Assembly: GCA_963735955.1 (NCBI GenBank)
Contig: CAVTND010000016.1
Coordinates: 407,309 to 471,308, forward strand
Origin: CAVTND01 sp963735955
GTDB taxonomy: Bacteria > Pseudomonadota > Gammaproteobacteria > Burkholderiales > Burkholderiaceae_F
Length of the DNA: 64,000 nucleotides
Direction: 5' to 3'
The stretch's first letter is position 1, and every line of letters starts with the position of its first letter. Of the stretch, positions 49,071 to 59,399 are shown piece by piece. The translations under genes were made by a program, and so were the position numbers. A model generated the notes under the pieces. It made no database searches and was not told the DNA's origin. It saw nothing but the letters and a program-made list of their open reading frames with translations.

Positions 49071-50171
49071 ATGAGCAAGTTCCTTTCGGCGGAAAACATC
49101 CTCAATCTGCTGTTGATCTTTGTGCCGATCGCGATCGTGCTCGAGTTTGTCGTGCACGCCCGCCCCGAGTGGATTTTCGTAACCTCGTGTCTCGCGATCA
49201 TCCCGCTGGCCGGCCTCATGGGTAAGGCGACGGAGCATCTTTCCGAACACGTTGGCGAAGGGATTGGCGGACTTCTCAATGCCACGTTCGGAAACGCGGC
49301 GGAACTGATCATCGCAATCATGGCGTTGCGCGCAGGTCTCTACGACGTGGTGAAGGCATCACTCACAGGCTCGATCATCGGCAACATCCTGCTGGTGTTC
49401 GGTTTGAGCGCGCTCATCGGCGGTGCGCGTTACTCGATCCAGACATTCAACAAGACCGCAGCCAACCTGGGCACGACGATGCTGACGTTGGCAGCGATCG
49501 GCCTGGTGGTACCGGCCATCTTTCACTTTATCGTTGAGGGCGGCCCCACCAAGGTTTCCGAGCAGGATTTGAGCCTCGAGATCGCGGTCATTCTGATGAT
49601 CACCTACATCCTGAGCCTCATATTCACGCTCAAGACGCACAAGCACCTGTACGCCGGTGGCCACGGTGACGACGACGAGGTCGAGGAGGCCATGGGAACG
49701 CAAGGCTGGTCGACCCGTAAGTCGCTATTGGTGCTCCTGATCGCCACGGTCTTTGTCGCCCTGATGAGCGAGTTCCTGGTGGGCGCGGTGGAGGCGACGG
49801 CGAAGTCATTCGGCATGACTGAGGTATTCGTCGGCGTCATCCTGGTCGCCATCATCGGCAACGCTGCCGAGCACTCCACAGCCGTCCTCATGGCGATCAA
49901 GAACAAGATGGACATTGCGATCAATATCGCAGTCGGCTCGTCGATTCAGATCGCCCTGTTTGTCGCGCCGGTCATGGTGTTCCTGAGCTATGTGATCGGG
50001 CCGCAGCCGATGGACCTGATCTTCACCAACTTCGAAGTGCTGGCGATCACGCTTTCGGTGGCGATCATGGCGCTGATCTCGCAGGACGGTGAGTCGAATT
50101 GGATGGAAGGCGTACAGCTCCTCGCTGTGTATGCAATCCTGGGCATCGCTTTCTATTTCCTGCCTGCGTGA
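49071..50171 (+). CDS. Calcium/proton exchanger (CaCA superfamily)
   Basis: A 366-aa inner-membrane antiporter of the Cax type. The ATG at 49071 follows GAGGAGG. Two alpha repeats carry the ion-binding Glu: GLLNATFGNAAELIIAIMAL and VGVILVAIIGNAAEHSTAVL. An acidic cytoplasmic loop (GGHGDDDEVEEA) joins the halves. Eleven hydrophobic segments are visible and the frame is intact. It probably exports Ca2+ in exchange for H+. Confidence 0.93.
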   Translation: MSKFLSAENILNLLLIFVPIAIVLEFVVHARPEWIFVTSCLAIIPLAGLMGKATEHLSEHVGEGIGGLLNATFGNAAELIIAIMALRAGLYDVVKASLTGSIIGNILLVFGLSALIGGARYSIQTFNKTAANLGTTMLTLAAIGLVVPAIFHFIVEGGPTKVSEQDLSLEIAVILMITYILSLIFTLKTHKHLYAGGHGDDDEVEEAMGTQGWSTRKSLLVLLIATVFVALMSEFLVGAVEATAKSFGMTEVFVGVILVAIIGNAAEHSTAVLMAIKNKMDIAINIAVGSSIQIALFVAPVMVFLSYVIGPQPMDLIFTNFEVLAITLSVAIMALISQDGESNWMEGVQLLAVYAILGIAFYFLPA

Positions 50172-50238
50172 CGCGCGAGGCGCTTGCCCTCGCTAGACGC
50201 GGCCGAAGATTGGTCGTCCCACGGGCCAGGAAGAAGCG

Positions 50239-51471
50239 ATGCTCATTTACAAGATGACGACGGGCTTGATTGCTGCGCTACCGGTGCTCGCTTGGGCCCA
50301 ATCGGCGACTGAAGCGTCGGGGCCGTCGGGTGCTGCCGTAGATCCGGTGGCGGTCCTGGTCGGACGGCTCGGCCTGGAAAGCTATAAGGCCACGATCAAG
50401 GGCCTGACTCAATTCGGCGATCGGAGAGAGGGTACCGAGCGCAACCGCGCTGCAATCGACTGGATCGAAGCGCAACTCAAAAAGTATGGGTGTACGAACA
50501 CCGAACGCATGGTCTACGTTTACGAGCCGCCGGCGACTCAGACGCCGCCCGCGCTCGCGGCTGCGGCTCCGAGTGCGGTCATTGCGAGTGGCGAGATGCG
50601 TGCCGGGGTCGGCGGTTCGCGTTTGCGAGGCATTACACGGTCAGTCGTCCCAAACAACAATCCGGAGTCGCAGACGAATCCCGCCCTGCGAGCTCTCAAT
50701 GCGCAGGCACCGACCCCGGGTCGACGCGAGCAGGTTTACTGCACGAAAGTCGGCACCACGCGCCCGGACGAGATGTACATCATCGGCGCCCACATGGATG
50801 GTCGTGGCTTCGGCGAGGCAGCGAATGACGATGGTTCGGGAACGGCCCTGGTGATGGAGCTCGCTCGGATACTCAGCAGCCCGGATGTTGCGACCGAACG
50901 ATCGATTCGCTTCGTGCTGTGGAACAACGAGGAGACCGGCCTTAACGGCGCAAGGGCCTATGTCGAACAGCGGGCGGCACTGCAGGGCAAGGAGAATCCA
51001 CCAGGGTCAGGGCGGTACCCCGAACCCAGGTGGTTGGCCATGATCCAGCACGACATGATGTTATGGGACCACGGCATGCCGCGAGCGGACGGCAGTGTGA
51101 ATCCCGAACAGCGCCCCGAAGCAGACGTCAACATCGAGTTTCAATCTGCCTCGAAGCTCGCGAATGAATCGATGAAGCTGGCGTTCCTGTTCCGCGATGC
51201 CAACGAGAAGTACGCCACGGACTATCCGGCCGCAGTCGGCCACCACATGTCGAATACCGATTCGACGCCGTTCATGGACCTGGTCCCGTCAATCAGCCTG
51301 CGTGAGAACGAACGTGGCATGCACATCGGAGCTGGCTGGAATCCCCACTACCACCAGCCGACCGATCTTTACTCTTCATATTCGGACAAGGACTTTCGCC
51401 TCGGTCTCAACGCCGCCCAGACGACCTTGGGCGGTGTTGGGCGGCTGGCTGGAGCCGCGTTGAAGAAGTGA
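50239..51471 (+). CDS. Secreted M28-family zinc peptidase
   Basis: A 410-aa aminopeptidase-like protein. Signal peptide LIAALPVLAWAQ ends near residue 21. Zinc ligands follow the M28 pattern: GAHMDGRG (His), AANDDGSGT (Asp), NNEETGLNGA (Glu pair), IQHDMM (Asp) and NPHYHQPTD (His). A Pro/Ala insert (PPATQTPPALAAAAPSAV) interrupts the region before the catalytic core. GGAAGAAG lies before the ATG at 50239. Confidence 0.9.
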   Translation: MLIYKMTTGLIAALPVLAWAQSATEASGPSGAAVDPVAVLVGRLGLESYKATIKGLTQFGDRREGTERNRAAIDWIEAQLKKYGCTNTERMVYVYEPPATQTPPALAAAAPSAVIASGEMRAGVGGSRLRGITRSVVPNNNPESQTNPALRALNAQAPTPGRREQVYCTKVGTTRPDEMYIIGAHMDGRGFGEAANDDGSGTALVMELARILSSPDVATERSIRFVLWNNEETGLNGARAYVEQRAALQGKENPPGSGRYPEPRWLAMIQHDMMLWDHGMPRADGSVNPEQRPEADVNIEFQSASKLANESMKLAFLFRDANEKYATDYPAAVGHHMSNTDSTPFMDLVPSISLRENERGMHIGAGWNPHYHQPTDLYSSYSDKDFRLGLNAAQTTLGGVGRLAGAALKK

Positions 51472-51522
51472 ATTGAAGATTCAAAGCCGCCGCTTGCTTG
51501 CGGCGGTTGAGTCGTAGTCCGA

Positions 51523-52020
51523 CTAGTGCCGGCCCAGGGCCAGGACCGGTGTACGAGCGATTGGCTGCTCCATTGGCAGCGTCCGGTGGGGCGGACTCGG
51601 TTTGGCAATCGGATGTTCCGGGCGCGGCTTCTCGTGACCGATCTTGCGACCATGCCACGGCCGCCGGAACCCGTAGCCCGGTACGTATACGTCGGTATAA
51701 ACGACCTCCGGTTGAGCGTATTCGCGCGCCTGTTCACGGGCACGCAGTTCCTCGACTTCGCGTTCGAGGCGCTGCAGACGCAACTGATCTCCGCGCTCGC
51801 GCAACTGGGCTATCTCCTCCTTCGAAAGGCCCGGCACAACGCTAACGTAGCCCGAATCTTTTCCGATCAGACGGACGTTTTTCGACTGCGCGGGAGGCGT
51901 GTCGCCATAATTCACTGAGCCGTCGGCCTCGGCCCACTTGTAGATTTCGGACATGGCCGCATCCGGAGCAATGGTGAGGGCCACTGCAACGAGGGCTATC
52001 GAGACCGGGCGAGCGTGCAT
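51523..52020 (-). CDS. DUF4124 secreted protein
   Basis: A 165-aa exported protein. The signal peptide (SIALVAVALTIAPDAAMS) precedes the DUF4124 motif EIYKWAEADGSVNYGDTPPAQ. A coiled-coil stretch (LRLQRLEREVEELRAREQA) and a basic, Pro-rich tail follow. The family is common in Beta- and Gammaproteobacteria and its function is unknown. The ATG at 52020 begins MHARPVS. Confidence 0.85.
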   Translation of the reverse strand: MHARPVSIALVAVALTIAPDAAMSEIYKWAEADGSVNYGDTPPAQSKNVRLIGKDSGYVSVVPGLSKEEIAQLRERGDQLRLQRLEREVEELRAREQAREYAQPEVVYTDVYVPGYGFRRPWHGRKIGHEKPRPEHPIAKPSPPHRTLPMEQPIARTPVLALGRH

Positions 52021-52081
52021 GGCGGAACACGTTGCGCCGGAAAACGCAGGATGTCAAACGCGAGTCAGCCGACGCCATTCG

Positions 52082-53317
52082 CTACAGCTTTTCTTCGCCG
52101 TGTTTCAGGGCTTTGCGCTCGGCGTGGCCTTGCCACAGCAGCAAGACGCCACCCGACAGAATCAGCGCCGCACTTCCCAGCGCCAGATGCAGGAGCGAGC
52201 CCCACAGCAGCGGCGAAATCAGACCTGAGCCCAGCGCCATGAGGGCGAACTGAATGGACATTTGGGTGGATGCGGCCACACCGGCGTTGTTGCGCATAGG
52301 CTGGAGCGCATGGCCCAGGAGCAGCGGCATGGACAGGCCAATGGCATACGAGCACAGCGCGAGGGGCAGCAAATGGACGAGGCCCGGAGGGACGGCCCAT
52401 GCCAGCCCCAGGTTCAACAGGATCGCCAGCATGAACAGCCCATAGCTGACCCGCATCGTGCCCACCAGGCGAAAGCTTTGCAGCCACCGTGGCAGGGTCG
52501 CAAAGCCCAGACTCATCGCCACCATGACCGGCCCAAAGACCAGGTACATCTCTGTCACCGAACGACCAAGCAGCGTCACCAGAAATTGCGCAGCTCCTGC
52601 CACATAGATGAACATCGCAACCCAGTTCAGCCCATGGGCAAGCGACACGCGCACAAACTGCGCCGAGCCGAGCACGGTGCGGTAGCCGTGCAGCACGTTG
52701 CGGGCATTCAAGGGCTGACGGCGCTCTGGCGGCAACGACTCTGGCAATTTGCGCGCATACACGATCAGCATCAACCCGCCCACGACGCCGAGAAAACCGA
52801 ACAGCGCGCGCCACCCCCAGAGTACGGTGAGCCAGCCCGCCAATACCGGAAGGACAATAGGGCCTGCGGCCTGGATCAAGCTGGTGCGGGCGATCATCTT
52901 TTGTGCGACTTCACCGCTGTACAGGTCGCGGATGATGGCGCGCCCCAGGATCGCCCCCGAGCCCGCCGCCAACCCCTGCACCATGCGCAGCGCCCACAAA
53001 TGTTCCATGCGGGTGACCAGCAAGCACGCGAGGGAAGTCAGGGTGAGCACGCCAAGCGAACCGAGCAGCACCACCCGGCGGCCTAACGCATCGGCCAGCA
53101 CCCCGTGCCAAAGGGCCATGAAGGCGCTGGCCAGCAGGAAAAGGGACACGACCTGTTGCGCTTCAGGTGCGGACGCATGCAGATCTTTCTGCAGGGCTGG
53201 CAGCACGGGAATCAGCATGTCACTCCACAGGGGCATGAGCAGACCCATGATTCCCAGCAACAGCAGCATGTGGGCGGCCTTGATGGGGGCAGCCGGCGCG
53301 GGGGAGTCGTTGAGCAT
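52082..53317 (-). CDS. MFS transporter, Bcr/CflA drug-resistance family
   Basis: A 411-aa twelve-segment exporter. MFS motif A appears as GVLADALGRRVVLLGSLGVL and motif C-like AAGPIVLPVLAGWLTVLWGWR. The MLNDSPAPAAPIKAAHMLLLLGIM start and LIPVLPALQKDL loop fit Bcr/CflA exporters (bicyclomycin, sulfonamide and similar). The substrate is not predictable. The gene is intact and its only near neighbours are unrelated, so it may be an acquired accessory gene. Confidence 0.88.
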   Translation of the reverse strand: MLNDSPAPAAPIKAAHMLLLLGIMGLLMPLWSDMLIPVLPALQKDLHASAPEAQQVVSLFLLASAFMALWHGVLADALGRRVVLLGSLGVLTLTSLACLLVTRMEHLWALRMVQGLAAGSGAILGRAIIRDLYSGEVAQKMIARTSLIQAAGPIVLPVLAGWLTVLWGWRALFGFLGVVGGLMLIVYARKLPESLPPERRQPLNARNVLHGYRTVLGSAQFVRVSLAHGLNWVAMFIYVAGAAQFLVTLLGRSVTEMYLVFGPVMVAMSLGFATLPRWLQSFRLVGTMRVSYGLFMLAILLNLGLAWAVPPGLVHLLPLALCSYAIGLSMPLLLGHALQPMRNNAGVAASTQMSIQFALMALGSGLISPLLWGSLLHLALGSAALILSGGVLLLWQGHAERKALKHGEEKL

Positions 53318-53530
53318 CGTGGTTGCGGTGGTCAGGGAGTCGTCTCGATCCAGGTGAACACCGCCAAGCGGGCCTCGATGCGCGTCTCAGCTCATGATTG
53401 CCCGGCATCGATTGAGGATAAGTGAGCTTTGCACCTACCTACTTGTCGTCGCCTCACTTGACGCACTGGAGGCCGTAGCTCTTCGACTGTGCGACGTGTC
53501 ACGCCGGCCCCCGAGGGGGCGCAACGTGGA

Positions 53531-54098
53531 CTACTTCTTCTTGTAGTTGAACTTCTGGCCGCCGATGCTGGCTTCGTACATCAGCCCGCCCTTGGCCACC
53601 GTAAAGGTCGTCATTCCCTTGTAGGGCTGGCGACGTTCTTGGCATCATGCTGCGCTGCCGCTGGCGCTGGCCCCGCTGCCGGTGGTCGTGGTGGCGGCTG
53701 AAGCGCCGGCGGTGATCGCGACGGCCTGAGCCTGCGCGCCGAACTCGAAGTTCCCGTTCGTGAATTCCTTGAATGCGTTCTGGTCCGCGAAGAAGATGAT
53801 CTGGCTGTAGGCTTCGCCGCCGAGCTGGAAGCCCACGGAAAGCTGGGTCACCGAGGTATCGCCGACGTATTTGCCCTTCTCGTACACACGACCCTTGCCG
53901 TACGCGCCGCCGACGACCGACCCCGCCCTTGCCGATCGTCGGGAATACCGCATAGCCATAGCTCTTGCCGAAGTAGGCGCCGCTCTCGCTGGCCTTCTTG
54001 AACACCGCGATCGTGGCGTCGAAGTCATCGGCCCAGGCGGACGAGAACGAAAACGCCAACACGAAGAACGCTATAAATGATGCAAGACGTCGCAACAT
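53531..54098 (-). pseudogene. SYLF/Ysc84-domain secreted protein, frameshifted
   Basis: About 189 aa. The ATG at 54098 starts a signal peptide (LASFIAFFVLAFSFSSAWA). SYLF blocks follow: ASESGAYFGKSYGYAVFPTI, GKGRVYEKGKYVGDTSVTQL, GFQLGGEAYSQIIFFADQNA. The end, after an indel near 53645, is TFTVAKGGLMYEASIGGQ plus KFNYKKK, with TAG at 53531. A second indel lies near 53925. SYLF proteins bind phosphoinositides in eukaryotes; the bacterial role is unclear. Confidence 0.83.
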
Positions 54099-54363
54099 GA
54101 TTGAGCTCCGGGATTGATTGATCGATTCCACGTGGGTGCCGGGAAAGTCTACAACCGGCGTCGAGCGGGCTTGCCGTCCGCGAAGACTGCGCGAGATTGC
54201 GAAGTGATCGATGGGAATATGCTCCGCAGCCTCCGGTTCGGTCAGCCGAACGTTACCGCGATGCGACGCCGCCTCTCCTTGTTTGGCTCCCGCGCTCGCC
54301 AATTGGAGCCAGAAGACGGTAGTCAGTGGCTTGAAATCTTGCATCCCCGTGGCGATAACCATG

Positions 54364-54383
54364 TACTGTATGGATTGACAGTC
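54364..54383 (+). promoter_or_regulatory. LexA-like SOS box
   Basis: TACTGTATGGATTGACAGTC fits the gammaproteobacterial and betaproteobacterial LexA pattern CTG-N10-CAG with TACTGT and ACAGT arms. It ends 16 bp before the GTG of the UvrD-like helicase. It also contains TTGACA, so LexA binding could block RNA polymerase directly. Confidence 0.6.
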
Positions 54384-54399
54384 AACTGTTCATCCCAAC

Positions 54400-56517
54400 G
54401 TGACACCCGATTCGCTTGCTCCGCTCCTTCTCGCCGACTCGACACCGCCCGTCACCGGGATCGACCGCCTGCTCGCGCGCCTGAACGCCGAGCAGCGCGC
54501 CGCCGCGCGCCACGGGCTCGATGGCACGGATGGTTCCGATGGCGGGCCGCTGCTGATCATCGCCGGTGCCGGCACCGGCAAGACCAACACGCTCGCACAC
54601 CGCGTCGCCTGCCTGGTGGAAAGCGGGGTCGACCCGCGCACGATCCTGCTGCTGACCTTCTCGCGCCGCGCGGCGGTGGAGATGGCGCGCCGCGTGGAAG
54701 GCATCGTCGCCGCCTCGGCGAACGCTGGGCGCGCGTGGCGCATTCGGTGCTGCCGTGGGCCGGCACCTTCCACGGTATCGGCGCGCGGCTGCTGCGCGAA
54801 TACGCCGAGCGCTGCGGCATGGACCCGGCGTTCACGATCCTCGACCGCGAGGACGCCGCCGACCTGATGAACCTGGTGCGCACCGAGCTCCGCCTGCACG
54901 AAAGCGCCGAGCGCTTTCCGCTGAAGGGCACCTGCCTCGCGATCTACTCGGCCGCGGTCAACCGGCAGGCGCCGCTCGACCGCGTGCTGGCCGAGGACTT
55001 CCCGTGGTGCTGCGCGTGGGAGCGCGAGCTCAAGCGGCTCTTCGCCGCGTACGTGGAGGCGAAGCAGCGCCAGGGCGTGCTCGACTACGACGACCTGCTC
55101 GCCTACTGGGCGCAGCTGATGGCCGAGCCCGCACTGGCGGAAGACGTGCGCAGCCGCTTCACGCACGTGCTGGTCGACGAATACCAGGACACCAACCGCC
55201 TGCAGGCGACGATCCTGCTCGCGCTGAAGCCCGACGGCCGCGGCCTCACCGCGGTCGGCGACGACGCGCAGGCGATCTACGCGTTCCGCGGCGCGACCGT
55301 GCGCAACATCCTCGACTACCCGGCGCAGTTCACGCCGCCCGCGCGCATCGTCACGCTCGCGCGCAACTACCGCTCGACGCAGCCGGTCCTCGACGCCGCC
55401 AACGCGGTGATCGGGCTTGCGGCCGAGCGCTTCACAAGGACCTGTGGAGCGAGCGCGCGTCCACGGAGAAGCCGCGCCTGGTGACGGTGGCCGACGAAGC
55501 CACGCAGGCGCGATTCGTCGTCGAGCAGGTGCTCGAGCGGCGCGAGGCGGCGATCGCGCTGAAGCAGCAGGCGGTGCTGTTTCGCGCATCGAGCCACAGC
55601 GCGGTGCTGGAGCTGGAGCTCGTCCGCCGCAACATCCCGTACGTGAAGTTCGGCGGATTGAAATTCCTCGAAGCGGCGCACGTGAAGGACGTGCTCGCCT
55701 TCCTGCGCCTGCTGCAGAACCCGCGCGACCGCGTGGCGGGCTTCCGCGTGCTGCAGTTCTTGCCGGGCGTCGGTCCGAAGACCGCGGCGCGCGTGCTCGA
55801 CGCGATGGCGGGCGCCGATCCGTGCGAGGCGATCGCCGACATCACGCCGCCGCACGCCGGCGCCGACGAGTGGGCCGCGTTCGCGACGTCGTTCCGGTTA
55901 CTGCGGCGACAGCCTCCGGCTGGCCGGCGGAGCTCGAACGCGTCTGTGGCTGGTACGAACCGCACCTCGAACGCCGGCACGACAACGCCGACGTGCGCCG
56001 CGCCGACCTGCGCCAGCTCGAAGCCATCGCCGCCGGCTACCCGTCGCGCGAACGCTTCCTCACCGAGCTGACGCTCGATCCGCCCGGCGCCACCAGCGAC
56101 GAGTCCGGCGCGCCGCTGAAGGACGAGGACTATCTGATCCTGTCGACGATCCACTCGGCCAAGGGGCAGGAGTGGCGAGCGGTGACGCTGCTGAACGCGG
56201 TGGACGGCTGCATCCCGTCCGACCTTTCCACCGGCACCACCGCCGAACTCGAGGAAGAGCGTCGCCTGCTCTACGTGGCGATGACGCGCGCGAAGGACCA
56301 CCTGACCCTCGTCGTGCCGCAGCGGTTCTACGCGCACCAGCAGGGCGCCGGCGGCGACCGGCACGTTTACGCATCGCGGACGCGGTTCATTCCGGAGAAG
56401 TTGGCGGAGAGGTTCGAGCGGGGGAGTTGGCCGGTGGCAGTGAACGAGTCGCAGCAAGATGGGCGGGCTTCGCCGGCGGTCGACCTCGCGGCGCGGATGC
56501 GCGGGATGTGGACGTAG
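54400..56517 (+). pseudogene. UvrD/Rep-type DNA helicase, three frameshifts
   Basis: About 705 aa, superfamily 1A helicase. Motifs in order: LNAEQRAAARH (Q motif), IIAGAGTGKTNTLAHRV (motif I), LLLTFSRRAAVEM (Ia), AGTFHGIGARLLREY, HVLVDEYQDTNRLQ (II), AVGDDAQAIYAFRGA (III), TLARNYRSTQPVL (IV), STIHSAKGQEW (V) and EEERRLLYVAMTRAKDHL (VI). Indels near 54728, 55436 and 55905 cancel in length. The GTG at 54400 is immediately downstream of an SOS-like box. It is distinct from housekeeping uvrD in being about 700 aa with a short 2B region; a role in damage response is inferred. Confidence 0.87.
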
Positions 56518-56630
56518 CGTTCGCGAGAAGATGGGCCATCTGACACTAGCGGCGGCAATATCTGTCGCGGCCGCTTTCAGTCACACCCAATGACGCAGGT
56601 TGGAGCGACTACGGCACGGAGAATGGGCGC

Positions 56631-56906
56631 TCAATTCAGCGGGTCGTGCGAAGACTCAGGATCGCGTAGGCCAGTGCCGGGTGACTTCCGGCTCGTGTAT
56701 GCGGCAAGCTCCCATCGGTCGCTCGGTTCCTGGTGGCTGACGATGTAGGTGTCGCCATCTTCGGTCTCGACCTTGAACCACCGTTGCGATGGCGAGTACC
56801 ACCTGTCCACTACCGATCGTATGGCGACGCGCCGTTCGCCGAACCGGAGGGCCAGGGGTTCCTGCTCGCCGCGATAGCCGGCGTAGCACTCGACGTGGAT
56901 AGGCAT
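56631..56906 (-). CDS. Small conserved hypothetical protein, 91 aa
   Basis: The ATG at 56906 begins MPIHVECYAGYRGEQEPLAL. The rest is a compact beta-rich domain (FGERRVAIRSVVDRWYSPSQ, WFKVETEDGDTYIVSHQ, SDRWELAAY). I recall similar short proteins from Proteobacteria but no function. The last 15 residues are polar and probably disordered. No signal or membrane segment. Confidence 0.7.
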   Translation of the reverse strand: MPIHVECYAGYRGEQEPLALRFGERRVAIRSVVDRWYSPSQRWFKVETEDGDTYIVSHQEPSDRWELAAYTSRKSPGTGLRDPESSHDPLN

Positions 56907-57038
56907 GTGTTCACGATACGCCGCCGCCCGGCAAGCGACGTTCGCCGCTGCCACCCCGAAAGCGGTCCAACGCCCTACAAGTAATCGTCCTCACGCTGGT
57001 GGCGTACGGCGAGAATCGTGACGACGTCGCCGAATCCA

Positions 57039-58900
57039 TCAGTACAACCGGACGGCCATGTCGAAGTGCCAGGTCCGGCGGATTTCGATCACGTCGTACT
57101 CGCGGGCCAGTGCAGGAGGGAACGCTTGGTAGTGCTCGTGGCTTTGCACGATGCGCCGTATCGCCTCGTCGACTTCCGCCACTCCACTGGACAGAACGAA
57201 TGTCACGGACTCGACGGATCCGTCGCTTCGAACGGCCACCGTCACCATGGGATTGGTGTGAGGCCGCTTCGCTATTTCGCGGACCGTGTCGACCGGAGTG
57301 TTGAATTGGATCTTCCGGGCCCACGCCTCCGCGTACTGGATGAGTTCGGCGTTAGGGTCGGTGCGTCCCCATAACCTCGCTCGACGTGCGGTGCTCAACG
57401 ACAGGGGTAGCGTGGAGGGCGGGCGAGCGTCTGTCGAGGCCGCATCACGCCGGGCGGCTTCCTCATCCAGCTGTCGTCCTATCGCGCGCAGCCTCGCTTC
57501 CCGTCTTGCCTCCTCCTCTTGTGCGGCCTCGACCCGCGCGACCTCTTGCCGTGTCGTGGCCTGTCGTGCGGCCTCCTGGCGTTCAGCCTCCAGTCGCGCG
57601 GCCCCGACGCGAGCCGCTTCCTGGCGCGCGGCCTCCTGGCGTTGCGCCTCCAGTCGTGCCGCTGCCAATCGCGCGGCCTCCTGGCGTTCGGCCTCCAGTT
57701 GTGCCGCTGCCAATCGCGCGGCCTCCTGGCGTTCGGCCTCAGTTGTGCCGCTGCCAATCGCGCGGCCTCCTGGCGTTCGGCCTCCAGTCGTGCAGCCTCG
57801 ACGCGAGCCGCTTCCTGACGTGTGACCTCTTGACGCTGCGCCTCTAGCTGTGTGGCGGTCTGTCGTGCGGCCTCCTGGCGTTGCGCCTCCAGTTGTGCCG
57901 CTGCCAATCGCGAGGCCTCCTGGCGTTCGGCCTCCGTGCAGCCTCCATTCGAGCTGCGTCCTGACGCGCGGCCTCTTGATGCTGCGCCTCCAGTTGTGCT
58001 GCTCGCGCTGCCTCGACACGAGCCGCTTCCTGACGAGCTGCCAGCAGACGCTCCGCCTCCAACTGTGCCGCAACCCGTCGCGCGGCTTCGATGCGCGCCG
58101 CTACTTCCTGACGAGCGGCCTCCTGTCGCTCCGCCTCCAGTCGTGCTGCTGTCACAGTTGCACGGCCTCGCGCGTTCAGCCTCCAGTCGCGCAGCCTCGA
58201 CACGTGCCGCTTCTTCCCGAAGATCGGCCTCCAGCCTCGCGGCCTCAACCCGCGCCTTCACCAACTGATCCGCCTGTTTGGCAAGTTCAGCGCTCGCTCC
58301 CGAACGTCCCGACCGATTCGCTCCCGTGCCAGATCGCCGGGATCTCGAGGCACTGCCATCACGGTCTCCGGGATCGAAGCGCGCGGCGCTACCGCGATCA
58401 CGGATGTTGGCGCCGTGGGAGCGGCAGGCACGACCCACGAGGGCCTGTCGGTTGTCAACACGTCTACACCGGCCGGCTTGGGATCTTCGCGGGCGCTGCG
58501 TGACCAGACTTCCGGCGCGTATAGGCGCCTTCGCAGGGGCCGCAGGGGCAGGGGCCGACGGCGTTTCGTTCTGGCCTGGCCTCTGCCTCGGCCTGGCCGC
58601 CGGCACGATCACGAGGGCGGCACGCCCCAGGGGCGACGCTGGCCACGGTGGTCGGGGCCGGACCACTGGTAACAGGCTGCTTGATCGATGGCTCGCTGGC
58701 TTCTTGACCGACGTATCCGCGGCTCCACGGCTGTGACATGTGTCGGAACGAGCAAGACGCGCAGATCGGGCGCCTCGTACGTCGCTCTCGCCAGGGGAAG
58801 CTGGAGCCGGAAGCCGAAGTCCCTGGCCGCCGAAGGTCAGGCTCAACAGCAGCGCGTGAACAGCAGGGAAAGCAGGAACACGAGGCGCCGCTGTGTTCAT
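57039..58900 (-). pseudogene. TonB/TolA-like protein with Ala/Glu/Arg repeats, frameshifted
   Basis: The C-terminus is a TonB-type domain: NAELIQYAEAWARKIQFNTP, NPMVTVAVRSDGSVESVTFV, RTWHFDMAVRLY. Before it lies a long helical region of repeated ARLEAERQEAARLAA-like units. The N-terminus from the ATG at 58900 has a short hydrophobic stretch (VHALLLSLTFGG) that could be the membrane anchor, followed by a Pro/Ala-rich linker. Several indels shift frames (about 57745, 57935, 58160, 58800). The layout of anchor, extended periplasmic helix and TonB-like end fits a TonB or TolA protein of about 620 aa. No exbB/exbD or tolQR is adjacent. Confidence 0.72.
57570..58010. repeat. Coding tandem repeats of about 45 bp
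   Basis: Units near GCGGCCTCCTGGCGTTCGGC recur at about 45-bp steps, encoding 15-residue blocks of the type RLAAAQLEAERQEAA on the minus strand. Neighbouring units differ mainly by synonymous or Gln/Arg changes. Such arrays can change length by slippage, and indels cluster here. Confidence 0.7.
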
Positions 58901-59399
58901 CGCTCATGCGTTGGCTCGGCCGCCGGCCGCGTGGCTGGAGGTGGCGGTGGCCGGCGCCTCGATGTCAGCTCGCTAGACTTTTGCGACTGCCTTCGACCGA
59001 TCTGCATGCCGCAGATGCTACTGAGCGGCGTGCGAAGGGGCTGCTCATGAGGATGGGGACTTTGTCAAGCGCTCCGCGACGGCGGTGCACGTGGCCGGAG
59101 CCGCGCAGGGATTCGGTTCGGCGGAACGACGCATTCATCAGGTCCAAGGTCGGGGTGTGAAGCATCGACCATGTTCGAGCCAGAACTGTCGGGACGACGT
59201 GACATTCAGCACCGCGGTCGCGACGTGCGACGCGCAACCGACTACACCGACAGTCAACATGCTGAAAGTGGTGCTGGCGAAACCGAGTCAGCGACGCGCC
59301 CATCATCGAACGGTCACCGTGCGGGTGACCTGCAGACGCTGCGGGGCGCGTCGAACCTCGATCATGATGATGCGGATTACCTGCGAGCCGTGTGTCGAT
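58901..59399. other. About 500 bp without a supported gene
   Basis: This lies between the TonB-like start and the decayed IS110 transposase. It may contain the 3' non-coding end of the insertion sequence. No terminal repeat is obvious, as expected since IS110 elements lack inverted repeats. Confidence 0.35.
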
